Of a stretch of DNA of 64,000 nucleotides, positions 48,217-56,545 are shown piece after piece. Origin of the DNA: JBFMAI01 sp040755725. GTDB lineage: Bacteria; Planctomycetota; Phycisphaerae; UBA1845; Fen-1342. The notes under the pieces were generated by a model. It ran no database searches and had not been told where the DNA came from. It worked only from the letters and a program-made list of their open reading frames with translations. The DNA lies in assembly GCA_040755725.1 (NCBI GenBank), contig JBFMAI010000040.1, positions 558,001 through 622,000 on the forward strand. Direction: 5' to 3'. Position numbers and translations under genes: made by a program. Every line of letters starts with the position of its first letter. Position 1 is the first letter of the stretch.

Positions 48217-48927
48217 ATGGGGATTCCGTACCCGGCAGGCGCGGCGTTGACCTGCCGGCAGATTCGCGAGATCGATGTGCTGGCGATTGAGCACGTGGGC
48301 ATGCCCGGCGTCGTGCTCATGGAGAACGCCGGCCGGGGCACTGCCGAGTTCATCTACGACCGGCTGCTGGACCCCGCCGCCGACCGCGTGCTGGTTCTGT
48401 GCGGCCCCGGCAACAACGGGGGCGATGGGTTCGTCGTCGCGCGGCACCTCCACAACGCTAGCGTCAAGGTGGACGTGGTCCTCGCCGCGCCGCCGGACAA
48501 GTGCCGCGATGACGCCGCCACCAACTTGAAGATTCTGGAGCGGATGGGACTGCCGTTCATTCGGGCGTTCGAGCCGCACGGGCTGGAGACGGCGCGGGAG
48601 GCCGCCGACGAGGCCGACGTGATCGTCGATGCCCTGCTCGGAACCGGGTCGAGCGGGGCCCCGCGGAACACGATGGCCATGTTGATCGAGTTGGCCAACG
48701 CCGCCCCGCGGGCCCGCCGCATCGCCATTGACATCCCCTCGGGTCTGGACGCGGACCGGGGCGAAGTCCACGAGCCGTGTTTCCGCGCCGACGCGACCGT
48801 CACGATGCTGGCCGCCAAGACCGGCTTCGCCACGCCCGCGGCCCGCGCCGTCGTCGGGCGGGTCGTGGTCGTGGACATCGGCGTGCCGCGCGTCCTGATC
48901 CCCGGCCGGCCCGCGACCGGGCCTTGA
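48217..48927 (+). CDS. nnrE: NAD(P)H-hydrate epimerase
   Basis: A 236-residue YjeF N-terminal domain protein. ATG 48217 follows GGGAGG. Motifs: TCRQIREIDVLAIEHVGMPGVVLMENAG, VLVLCGPGNNGGDGFVVARHL (phosphate loop) and IAIDIPSGLDADRGEV. It epimerises damaged NAD(P)HX. The usual C-terminal dehydratase (NnrD) domain is absent here and would be separate. Confidence 0.93.
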   Translation: MGIPYPAGAALTCRQIREIDVLAIEHVGMPGVVLMENAGRGTAEFIYDRLLDPAADRVLVLCGPGNNGGDGFVVARHLHNASVKVDVVLAAPPDKCRDDAATNLKILERMGLPFIRAFEPHGLETAREAADEADVIVDALLGTGSSGAPRNTMAMLIELANAAPRARRIAIDIPSGLDADRGEVHEPCFRADATVTMLAAKTGFATPAARAVVGRVVVVDIGVPRVLIPGRPATGP

Positions 48928-48951
48928 CAGTTAGGGGTTTGTTTGTACTAT
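48924..48951 (+). promoter_or_regulatory. Promoter of recA
   Basis: TTGACA (perfect) at 48924-48929 and TACTAT at 48946-48951 with a 16-base spacer; the -35 overlaps the nnrE stop. A leader of about 63 bases would precede recA. I do not see a known LexA box of the CGAAC or GTTC type between them. Confidence 0.65.
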
Positions 48952-49020
48952 GCGGGAGGTGGCCGGAGCCGCCGGGGCCCGCGGCCGACCCGTCCGTCGC
49001 CCCTTCTTGAGGATCCGAGC

Positions 49021-50181
49021 ATGTCCGAGGAGCGCGAAACGAACCGCAAGGAAGCCCTGAGCCGGGCCGTGCAGCAGATCGAAAAATCCTTCGGCAAAGG
49101 CGCCATCATGTACTTATCGGAGAAGCAGTCCGCGACGGTGGACGGCGTGTCCACGGGCTGTCTCTCCCTGGACCTGGCCCTGGGCGGCGCCGGCATCCCG
49201 CACGGCCGCGTCGTCGAGATCTTCGGCCCCGAATCCTCCGGCAAGACCACCCTCACGCTGCACATCATCGCCGAGGCCCAGCGGGCGGGCGGCGCCGCGG
49301 CGTTCATCGACGTGGAGCACGGCTTCGACCCGTCCTGGGCCAAGCGGCTCGGGGTCCACCTCGAGGAGTTGATGATCAACCAACCCTCCTGCGGGGAAGA
49401 GGCGCTGGAAATCTGCGAACTGCTCGTGCGCTCGAACTCGCTCGACGTCATCGTCGTCGACTCCGTGGCCGCCCTGCTGCCGCGGGCCGAACTCGAAGGC
49501 CAGATGGGCGACCAGCACGTCGGTCTGCAAGCCCGCCTGATGAGCCAGGCCCTCCGCAAGCTCACCGGCATCGCCAGCAAGAGCCGCACCAGCGTTATCT
49601 TCATCAACCAGATCCGCGAGAAGATCGGCGTGATGTACGGCAGTCCCGAAACCACCCCCGGCGGCCGCGCGCTGAAGTTCTACGCCTCGCTGCGCATCGA
49701 CGTCCGCCGCCTCGGCATGATCAAGGAGGGCGAACAGGTCATCGGCAACCGCGTCCGGGCCAAGGTCGTCAAGAACAAGGTCGCCCCGCCCTTCCGCGAG
49801 GCCGAGTTCGACATCCTCTTCGACTGCGGCATCAGCCGCGAAGCGGACCTCCTGGACATGGCCGCCGACTGCGGCGTCGTGTCGCGCAGCGGCACTTGGT
49901 TCGGCTTCGGCGACCTGCGCCTAGGCCAGGGACGCGAGAACGCCCGCCAGTTTCTCCGCGACAACACGGACGTCTGCGAGCAGATCCGCCGTCGCGTGCT
50001 GGAGCTCAAGCGGCCCGCGCCCACGCCCGAGAAGAACACGCCGACCGACAAGAGCGTGCCCGGCTCGAAGCCGGCTCCCGTTCCGGTAACGGGGACGGTG
50101 CCGGAGCCGGCCCGGCCGGCCCGCGCGGCACCGGCTGCCGCCGCCCGCAAACCCGTCGCCGTCGCGGCCCGCAAGCGCTGA
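49021..50181 (+). CDS. recA: Recombinase RecA
   Basis: A 386-residue strand-exchange protein. ATG 49021 follows TTGAGGATC. Walker A GPESSGKT is at 69-76, the Q-loop region NQIREKIGVMYGSPETTPGG is present, and IDVRRLGMIKEGEQVIGNRVRAKVVKNKVAPPFREAEFDI is typical. Differences from the usual consensus are FIDVEHGFDPSWAKRLGV (commonly AEHALDP) and GGRALKF (commonly GGNALKF). The C-terminal 55 residues are a Pro/Ala/Lys tail. It would work with AddAB encoded earlier in the window. Confidence 0.98.
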   Translation: MSEERETNRKEALSRAVQQIEKSFGKGAIMYLSEKQSATVDGVSTGCLSLDLALGGAGIPHGRVVEIFGPESSGKTTLTLHIIAEAQRAGGAAAFIDVEHGFDPSWAKRLGVHLEELMINQPSCGEEALEICELLVRSNSLDVIVVDSVAALLPRAELEGQMGDQHVGLQARLMSQALRKLTGIASKSRTSVIFINQIREKIGVMYGSPETTPGGRALKFYASLRIDVRRLGMIKEGEQVIGNRVRAKVVKNKVAPPFREAEFDILFDCGISREADLLDMAADCGVVSRSGTWFGFGDLRLGQGRENARQFLRDNTDVCEQIRRRVLELKRPAPTPEKNTPTDKSVPGSKPAPVPVTGTVPEPARPARAAPAAAARKPVAVAARKR

Positions 50182-50222
50182 AACCGAAGCGCTCTGAGCA
50201 ACCATCCCCACTCGGGGAACAG

Positions 50223-50262
50223 CGCCCCCCCTCCCTCGGAGGGAGAGGTTGAGGGGAGGGCT
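50223..50262. repeat. Dispersed C/G repeat, family A copy 5
   Basis: CCCCCCTCCCTCGGAGGGAG followed by AGGTTGAGGGGAGGGCTCC. It lies 41 bases after the recA stop. Confidence 0.7.
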
Positions 50263-50523
50263 CCACCGGGCAGCCGCCATATGCCGGCGTCGCCCGCCCC
50301 GGCCATCACACAGCTTATGGGATGTCGGTGGCCGGCCCCATGGAGCCGCTGAATTATGGGTTGATCGCCGTGTCCCGCGGCGGCGCGCCAGGGGCCGCCG
50401 CACCGCAATTCCCCCCATGCTTTGATGTATCGCGCAGCGCTGACCGAAGATACCATGACCCCGCTCGCCGTCGAGCGCCGCCCGGCGCTCCCGGCGGCGG
50501 GGCGCCGTTCAGGAGCGGGTGAT

Positions 50524-51972
50524 ATGCGCCACCCGGCGTCGGACGCAGCTTGCGCCAGGCCACGCTCAGCGTCATGGTCGCTGTACTGGGCGGCCTTGGC
50601 GGCGTTCGTGTTCCTGGCCCTGCTGGCCGCCCCGGTCCACGCGCAGCGCGGCGACCCGCCCCGCGCCGCCCCGGCGGCCCTGGCCCAGCTCGAAGCCCTC
50701 GAGCGCGCATTTCAGGACGTGGTGGAGCGCGTCGCGCCGAGCGTCGTCGGTATCCGCTCCCAGCGACGCTACGTCGCCCCGGGGACCGATGCGAACGCCC
50801 CCAACGGCCAGGAGCTTGAGCAGCACGTCATCGTCAACGGCAGCGGCACCGTCGTGGGTGCCGACGGCCTCATCCTGACCAACGAGCACGTCGTCCGCGG
50901 CGCCGGCACGATCGACGTCCTCCTCTACGACGGCGATAAGCTCCGCGCCACGGTCCTCGCCTCCGACGCACGCAGCGACCTGGCCGTCCTCAAGGTCCCA
51001 CGCTCCGGCCTGCGCCCCGTCACCTTCGGCGACTGGGACCGCGTCGACCGCGGCCAGTGGGCCATCGTCATCGGCAATCCCTTCGGCCTCGGCCTCGACG
51101 GGCAGCTTAGCGTTTCCATCGGCGTCATCTCCAACCTCAACCGCCAACTCCCCGGCCTGGGCGAGGTCGACGACCGCTTCTACAACGACATGATCCAGGT
51201 CACCGCCCCCATTCACCCGGGTAACTCCGGCGGCCCCCTGTTCAACCTGCGCGGCGAGCTCATCGGCGTCGTCACCGCCATGCACACCCGCGCCCCGGCC
51301 GACGAGGGCGTCGGCTTCGCCGTCCCCATGACCCCCACCCGCCGCCGCATCGTCGATGCCCTCTGCCAAGGCCAACGCGTCGCCTACGGCTACCTCGGAC
51401 TGACCGTCCGCGTCCCGGAGGCGGCGGAGCGGCAAACCATCGGCCTCGAACACGGCGTCATCGTCGATCGCGTCGAGCCCGGCGGCCCCGCCGAACGGGC
51501 CGGCGTGCGCATCGGCGATGTGCTGCTGAGTTACGACGGCCGGCCCGTGACCGGCCCCGCCCACCTCGCCGAGCTCACCGGCCAGACCCCCGTCGGCACC
51601 GAAGTACGTCTCGAACTGCTCCGCGACGGCCGCCCCGCCACCCTCCGCGTCACCCTCGAACGCCGTGACATCAGCCGCGTGAGCTGGATGCGCGGCGACG
51701 CAATCACCTGGCGTGGTATGCGCCTGGCGGACCTCAGCGACGACGCTCGCCGCCGAATGCACGTCGCTGAACCGCTCCGCGGCGTCATCGTGATCGATGT
51801 CGAGCCGGACAGCCCCGCCGCCCGGGCCGCGATGCGCATCGGCGACGTCATCGAGGAGGTCGGAGGGTACCGCATCGAGGACACGCTCGACTTCCTGCTG
51901 CGCGTCCGCCAGGTGCAGGGCACCCTTGAGGTGACCGTCCGCCACGAGGGCCGCCGACAAATCACCCCGTAA
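50524..51972 (+). CDS. HtrA/DegP-family serine protease with two PDZ domains
   Basis: A 482-residue exported protease. ATG 50524 follows AGGAG; upstream in-frame ATGs exist at 50455 and earlier. A signal or anchor helix is at about 20-40 (WAALAAFVFLALLAAPVHAQ). The trypsin-like triad is His 122 (TNEHVV), Asp 152 (SDLAVLK) and Ser 235 (HPGNSGGPLF). PDZ 1 covers about 275-370 (GVIVDRVEPGGPAERAGVRIGDVLLSYDG) and PDZ 2 about 395-480 (GVIVIDVEPDSPAARAAMRIGDVIEEV). It should degrade misfolded envelope proteins. Confidence 0.94.
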   Translation: MRHPASDAACARPRSASWSLYWAALAAFVFLALLAAPVHAQRGDPPRAAPAALAQLEALERAFQDVVERVAPSVVGIRSQRRYVAPGTDANAPNGQELEQHVIVNGSGTVVGADGLILTNEHVVRGAGTIDVLLYDGDKLRATVLASDARSDLAVLKVPRSGLRPVTFGDWDRVDRGQWAIVIGNPFGLGLDGQLSVSIGVISNLNRQLPGLGEVDDRFYNDMIQVTAPIHPGNSGGPLFNLRGELIGVVTAMHTRAPADEGVGFAVPMTPTRRRIVDALCQGQRVAYGYLGLTVRVPEAAERQTIGLEHGVIVDRVEPGGPAERAGVRIGDVLLSYDGRPVTGPAHLAELTGQTPVGTEVRLELLRDGRPATLRVTLERRDISRVSWMRGDAITWRGMRLADLSDDARRRMHVAEPLRGVIVIDVEPDSPAARAAMRIGDVIEEVGGYRIEDTLDFLLRVRQVQGTLEVTVRHEGRRQITP

Positions 51973-51999
51973 ATGACTGCACGCGACCCGGCGCGGCGC

Positions 52000-52055
52000 A
52001 CGTCGGGAGGGCGAGCCTCTCGGCGAGCCGCGGCTCGGCAGTCCCGACACGCCGG
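52000..52055. repeat. Dispersed GC-rich repeat, family C copy 3
   Basis: CGTCGGGAGGGCGAGCCTCT-CGGCGAGCCGCGGCTCGGCAGTCCCGAC. It shares the GGGAGGGCGAG..GAGCCGCGGC core with 761-830 but lacks the leading AATGGG part. It lies between the convergent htrA-like gene and a lipoprotein gene. Confidence 0.5.
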
Positions 52056-52127
52056 AATCGCCCTCCCGCCGCGCGTATTCCCGCACCGCGTATTCGCGCA
52101 CGACGGCCCCAGGCAATTCCGCCCGGA

Positions 52128-52685
52128 CTACTTCGTAGCGACGTAGACCCCCCGCGCCGTCAGCACCAGCGTCCCGTCCTTCTCAGCGGCGGCCACCTGT
52201 CCCTTCACGACGACCTCCGCGCCCGGCACCAACCCATGCTGCCCCTGTAGCCCGACCTTCAGCGGCCGCCCGTCTCCGCCCACGACCTGCACCGTCGCCG
52301 AGCTGGCCAGCACGTCCTCCCGCGCCTCGCAGCAGTAGTCCCACGGCGTCGGGCACCCGTCTTCGTACTTCTCGTTGCACGTCGGCAGCGCCTTATCAAC
52401 CAGCAGGAACACCGCGCTGCCCGTCACGAACGGGTCCTTCCGCCCGCCGATCCGGCCCCGCACCGCCACCTCGCGGCCCGCGGCGGCATCCAGCTTGACG
52501 GCGCGCACACTCACGGCCTCGGCGGGCTCGGTAGCCAGCCACAGGTCCACCGGCAACGCGCCCGCCGCGGGGGCCGCGCCTTGTGCCGTTGGCGCGGCGG
52601 CCCGTTCGCACCCGCTGAACGCCACCGCGATAGTCAGCATCCCGCCGAGCAGCAACCAACCCCGCAAGTGTCTTTCCGTCGTCAT
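52128..52685 (-). CDS. Lipoprotein with OB-like domain, hypothetical
   Basis: A 185-residue lipoprotein from ATG 52685 with AAAGGAG eight bases upstream. Lipobox VAFSGC ends near residue 26. The mature part has REVAVRGRIGGRKDPFVTGSAVFLLVD, a Cys-rich segment CNEKYEDGCPTPWDYCCE, and AEVVVKGQVAAAEKDGTLVLTARGVYV, which together resemble an OB-fold. Four Cys in the central loop could form disulfides or bind metal. Function unknown. Confidence 0.7.
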   Translation of the reverse strand: MTTERHLRGWLLLGGMLTIAVAFSGCERAAAPTAQGAAPAAGALPVDLWLATEPAEAVSVRAVKLDAAAGREVAVRGRIGGRKDPFVTGSAVFLLVDKALPTCNEKYEDGCPTPWDYCCEAREDVLASSATVQVVGGDGRPLKVGLQGQHGLVPGAEVVVKGQVAAAEKDGTLVLTARGVYVATK

Positions 52686-52714
52686 CCGAGCTCCTTTGAC
52701 ATACCGTGTGGGTG

Positions 52715-52720
52715 ATTATA
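52715..52720 (-). promoter_or_regulatory. TATAAT box of the lipoprotein gene
   Basis: TATAAT on the minus strand, 29 bases before ATG 52685. On the opposite strand TTGACA (52696-52701) and TATAGG (52717-52722) could drive the downstream gene, so promoters for both directions overlap. Confidence 0.45.
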
Positions 52721-52893
52721 GGTGGGCAAGCCTCGCGCGAGCACCAACCACCGGCCTCATCCAGACTGGACAACCCGCGCGGCCGCCGTCTGATTCCCGC
52801 TCGCGCGTCCCCGCAGGCGCCGCTGGTCGTTTTCGCTTGGCCTGCACGTCCGAAAGCCGTAGGATGACTTCAGAGCTCGTCCCTCCGAGGAGA

Positions 52894-53742
52894 ATGCCCG
52901 TGAAAACCCCCTTGTACCGGCCGTGGATGCTGTTGTGTGCCGCGGCCGTGAGCACCGCCCTCGCCGCCGACCCTTCCAGCGCGTTCCTGACACCCGGTCA
53001 ATTTGCGGTTACGCCGGGTGCAACCGTCGCCGTCCACTTCGACGTGGGGGAGGCGGGGACCGCCCGCCCTGCCTCGTGGCCCGCCGACCGCATTGAGTGG
53101 CTCTTCGTTCGCGGCGGACCCACGCAAACCAACCGCCACGAAGTCCGCGCCGACGACCCGCAATCTGGCGCCGTCGATGTGAAGATCGAGCACCCCGGCG
53201 TGACGCTCGTCGGTGTCGACCAGCGGCCGGTCGTGCTGAACCTGACTGGTGACGAGTGGCGGGCATTCCTGCGAGCCAACGTGGCCGAGTCGAACAACGC
53301 CGACGCCGCCCACCTGCCGGCTGCCTCACACCCCGTTCGCGTTCGCCACGTCGTCTCGAGCAAGACGCTGATCCGGGCCGCCCGGGCCGACGGACAAGTC
53401 AACTCGTCGCCCATCGCCACCGGCAAGTCCGGCCAGGCTGTCGAGATTCGCCCGCTCTTCGATCCGACCGCGATCCGCCCCGGCAGTGACCTGCCCATGC
53501 GGCTGTACGTGGACGGCGATAAGTGCGTCGGCGCACGCGGCCGCGCCACCCACGTCCCCAGCGGCCACGCCGCCACGTTCGTCACGGACCGCGAAGGCAG
53601 CGCCTTCTTCCGCGTCACGGAGCCCGGTCTGTGGCGGGTCGAGTTCCACCATGCGTCCCCGCGGACCGGCGACCCCGCCGCCGACTGGAACCTGTACACC
53701 GCGACGCTGACCTTCGAGGTGCAGAAAGGAGCCGGCCAATGA
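52894..53742 (+). CDS. DUF4198-like exported protein
   Basis: A 282-residue protein with signal peptide (PWMLLCAAAVSTALA). ATG 52894 or GTG 52900 follow GAGGAG. The mature part begins with an Ig-like strand set (FLTPGQFAVTPGATVAVHFDVGEAG) and a C-terminal Ig-like domain (DLPMRLYVDGDKCVGARGRATHVPSGHAATFVTDREGSAFFRVTEPGLWRVEF), resembling DUF4198 proteins often placed near metal uptake genes. The assignment is by general resemblance. Its stop overlaps the next start (ATGA). Confidence 0.6.
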   Translation: MPVKTPLYRPWMLLCAAAVSTALAADPSSAFLTPGQFAVTPGATVAVHFDVGEAGTARPASWPADRIEWLFVRGGPTQTNRHEVRADDPQSGAVDVKIEHPGVTLVGVDQRPVVLNLTGDEWRAFLRANVAESNNADAAHLPAASHPVRVRHVVSSKTLIRAARADGQVNSSPIATGKSGQAVEIRPLFDPTAIRPGSDLPMRLYVDGDKCVGARGRATHVPSGHAATFVTDREGSAFFRVTEPGLWRVEFHHASPRTGDPAADWNLYTATLTFEVQKGAGQ

Positions 53743-56225
53743 AACCGCCCAACACCCAATCGCCGCGCGCGGGCGAGCGCCCCCTGACTCCCCTCCCTCT
53801 TAGGTCGCCACGGACGGCTCGCTGTGGCAATGAGGAGTTGGGGGAGGGTCGCTTAACTCCCCTCCCTCTCAGGGAGGGGTTCGGGGAGGATCGCCGCCCG
53901 CTGCCCCAGAGTGCCTCCACCTGGCCGCCCGCCACCGCCCCCCATCTGCTCGGCCATCGTGCCCCCGCGCTGTCCCTCGCGTTGGGCCTCGCCGTCGCCG
54001 CCTTCGCCTACGAGTGGAAGAACCTCGGCCCCGACCCCATCGTCGACGGCATCAACCTGTACACCGGCCGCGTCTCCGCCGTCGCGTGCAGCCGCGCCGA
54101 CCCCAACCGCTACTTCATCGCCGGCGCCGACGGGGGCGTGTGGCGAACCACCGACGGCGGCCAGACCTGGCGGGCCCTCACCGACGCCATGCCCGCCAGC
54201 GCCATGGGCGCCCTCGCCCTCGACCCCACCAACGAGAACATCCTCTACGCCGGCACCGGCGAGGCGAACTACGCCAACCACAGCCGCTACGGCGTCGGGC
54301 TCTACAAGTCCACCGACGGCGGGGACACGTGGGTGCAGCTCGCCGAGAGCACCTTCGGCGGCCGCTGCTTCGCGCGCATTGTCGTCAACCCGCACAACCC
54401 GCAGCGCCTTTACGCCGCCATCGGCCGCGCCGGCGGCTTCCCCGCCCTGGCCGCCGCCAAGGGCCACCCCGGCGCCAACGGCCCCGTCGGCGTGTTCCGC
54501 TCCGACGACGGCGGCGTCACGTGGTCGCACCTGACCGGCGGCTTGCCCACCGTCGCCGCCACCGACCTCGCCATCAATCCCGCGAACCCCAGCGTCCTCT
54601 ACGCCGCCATCGGCCACATCTTCGGCGACCCCGCCAACGGCATCTACCGCAGCGCCGACGGCGGCGACTCGTGGACCAAGCTCGCCGGCGGGCTGCCCAC
54701 CGCCAACCTCGGCCGCATCAGCCTCGCCATCGCCCCCAGTCAGCCCGCCCGCGTCTACGCCCTCATCGCCAACGCTGCGACCTCCACCGGCGGCAACGCG
54801 TCCACGCTGGGCGCCTACCGTACCGACAACGACGGCACCACCTGGACATCGCTCCCCGTCGGCAGCATCCAGTCCACCTACGGCTGGTATCTCTCGGTTG
54901 TTGGCGTGCAGCCGACCAACCCCGACGTCGTCTTCATGGGCGGGCTGAACCTCTACCGCTCCACGAACGCCGGCGGCGCCTGGCAAAACGCCAGCCCTTC
55001 GCACGTCGATCAGCACGCCCTCGACTGGGACGCCGCCGGCCGCCTCGTCGCCGGCCACGACGGCGGGGTCGACCGCACCACCAACCTCGGCAGCACGTGG
55101 ACCAGCCTCAACCCCCGACTCGGACTGGTCCAGTTCTACGCGGGCCTCTCCACCCACCCCACCGACGACTACATTCTCCTCGGCGGTACGCAGGACAACG
55201 GCAGCAACATCCGTCGCACCGCCTCCACCAGTTGGGACAGCGTCCTGGGCGGTGACGGCGGCTGGACCCAGATCGACCAGATCAACCCCCTGCGCATGTT
55301 CATCGAATACCAGGGGTCCGGCAATCTCTACCAATCCACCAACGGCGGCTATGGTTTCAACTACAGCGGTTCCGGCATCTCCACCGGCGACCGCAACTGC
55401 TTCCTGCCGCCTTACCTGATCCACCCCACCAACTCCAACCGCATGTTGTACGCCACGCACCGTATCTACCGCAGCGACAACGGCGGATCATCCTGGACCG
55501 CGATCTCTGGCGACCTCACCGGCGGCAACGGCGCCGTCCGCACCCTCGCCCAGTCCGTCGCCGATCCGAACGTCGTCTATGCGGCCACCAACGACGGCCG
55601 CGTGCTGCGCTCCGACAATGGCGGTACCAGCTTCACTGTCCTGCTCACCGGGGTGCCCGGCTGGCCGCGCACCACGCGCGAGATCTTCATCGACCCCACC
55701 AACCCCATGACCGTCTATCTCGCCATCGCATCCTACGGCTACCCCCAGGTCCAACGTAGCACCGATGGCGGAAGCCAGTGGGAAATCCTCGTCGGCGACC
55801 TGCCCGACCTCCCGGTCAACACGATCGCCGTCGATGTCCGCGGCAAGTTTCCCGTCATGTACGCCGGCACCGACGACGGCCTGTATCGCAGCCTCCTGGA
55901 CGGCACAGCGTGGCACCGCTACGGCCCCGGCCTGCCGACCGCCGCCGTGATCGACCTGTTGGTCCAGCCCGAGCGCGGCCGGCTGATCGCGGCGACGCAG
56001 GGCCGCGGCGCGTGGCAGGTGCCCATCGCCATTCCGGGCGACATGAACGCCGACGGCCGCGTGGACTTCGGCGACATCAACCCCTTCGTGCTGGCCATGA
56101 CCAACCCGGCCGCCTACGCCCAGCAGTACCCAACGCTCGACCGCGACGTGTCCGGCGACCTGAACGGCGACGGCCAGCTCGACTTCGGCGACATCAACCC
56201 CTTTGTCGCGCTGCTTGTCCATTGA
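53739..56225 (+). CDS. BNR/sortilin-type beta-propeller protein with dockerin
   Basis: An 828-residue exported protein coupled to the DUF4198-like gene. The first 16-52 residues are encoded by two dispersed repeats, so the hydrophobic export segment (ALSLALGLAVAAFAYEW) is unusually far from the start, near residue 78. Then at least ten repeats with the BNR/Asp-box pattern GVWRTTDGGQTWRAL, GLYKSTDGGDTWVQL, GVFRSDDGGVTWSHL, GIYRSADGGDSWTKL and others form one or two propellers. The end is a dockerin pair: GDMNADGRVDFGDINPFV and GDLNGDGQLDFGDINPFV. Probably a surface glycan- or protein-binding protein. Confidence 0.88.
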   Translation: MKPPNTQSPRAGERPLTPLPLRSPRTARCGNEELGEGRLTPLPLREGFGEDRRPLPQSASTWPPATAPHLLGHRAPALSLALGLAVAAFAYEWKNLGPDPIVDGINLYTGRVSAVACSRADPNRYFIAGADGGVWRTTDGGQTWRALTDAMPASAMGALALDPTNENILYAGTGEANYANHSRYGVGLYKSTDGGDTWVQLAESTFGGRCFARIVVNPHNPQRLYAAIGRAGGFPALAAAKGHPGANGPVGVFRSDDGGVTWSHLTGGLPTVAATDLAINPANPSVLYAAIGHIFGDPANGIYRSADGGDSWTKLAGGLPTANLGRISLAIAPSQPARVYALIANAATSTGGNASTLGAYRTDNDGTTWTSLPVGSIQSTYGWYLSVVGVQPTNPDVVFMGGLNLYRSTNAGGAWQNASPSHVDQHALDWDAAGRLVAGHDGGVDRTTNLGSTWTSLNPRLGLVQFYAGLSTHPTDDYILLGGTQDNGSNIRRTASTSWDSVLGGDGGWTQIDQINPLRMFIEYQGSGNLYQSTNGGYGFNYSGSGISTGDRNCFLPPYLIHPTNSNRMLYATHRIYRSDNGGSSWTAISGDLTGGNGAVRTLAQSVADPNVVYAATNDGRVLRSDNGGTSFTVLLTGVPGWPRTTREIFIDPTNPMTVYLAIASYGYPQVQRSTDGGSQWEILVGDLPDLPVNTIAVDVRGKFPVMYAGTDDGLYRSLLDGTAWHRYGPGLPTAAVIDLLVQPERGRLIAATQGRGAWQVPIAIPGDMNADGRVDFGDINPFVLAMTNPAAYAQQYPTLDRDVSGDLNGDGQLDFGDINPFVALLVH
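53785..53851. repeat. Dispersed C/G repeat, family A copy 6, inside the propeller gene
   Basis: TGACTCCCCTCCCTCTTAGG, internal hairpin GTCGCCACGGACGGCTCGCT, then AGGAGTTGGGGGAGGGTCGC. It is the same long form as 30528-30605 and is read in the same frame (LTPLP..RSPR). Confidence 0.8.
53853..53893. repeat. Dispersed C/G repeat, family A copy 7, inside the propeller gene
   Basis: TTAACTCCCCTCCCTCTCAG followed by GGAGGGGTTCGGGGAGGATC. It is the short form, placed directly after copy 6 in the same orientation. Confidence 0.75.
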
Positions 56226-56253
56226 ATATCTTCCCCTACGTGCGGAACGAAGT

Positions 56254-56530
56254 ACCACCACAGAGGCACAGAGAACACAGGGAAGAGAGGAGAAGCGAAG
56301 AACTGCACTTGAGTGGCGCTACAAGACGCCTCTTCGTAACCCCCCTCCCTTCCAGGGAGGGGTTGGGGGAGGGTCGCCACCCGCATACACTGTGTGCGCG
56401 CCCAGTCTCGTCAACTGCGCGGTCGCCGTTATTGAACCAATGCCACGTACACCAGCGCCGCCCATCCCAGCGGATTACCTCGCTATTCTCATCTGCCTTC
56501 TTCTCTGTGTCCTCTATGCCTCTGTGGTGA
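56254..56530. repeat. MITE-like element with inverted ends
   Basis: The left end CCACCACAGAGGCACAGAGA (56255 onward, then ACACAGGGAAGAG) matches the reverse complement of the right end at 56497-56530 (CACCACAGAGGCATAGAGGA, then CACAGAGAAG). The 277-base block contains a family A repeat and no ORF of note. It fills most of the 320-base gap between the propeller gene and the next hydrolase gene. No target duplication was established. Confidence 0.6.
56338..56386. repeat. Dispersed C/G repeat, family A copy 8
   Basis: AACCCCCCTCCCTTCCAGGG followed by AGGGGTTGGGGGAGGGTCGCC and CCCGCAT, nested within the element with inverted ends at 56254-56530. Confidence 0.75.
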
Positions 56531-56545
56531 ATCACGAGGAGCATC

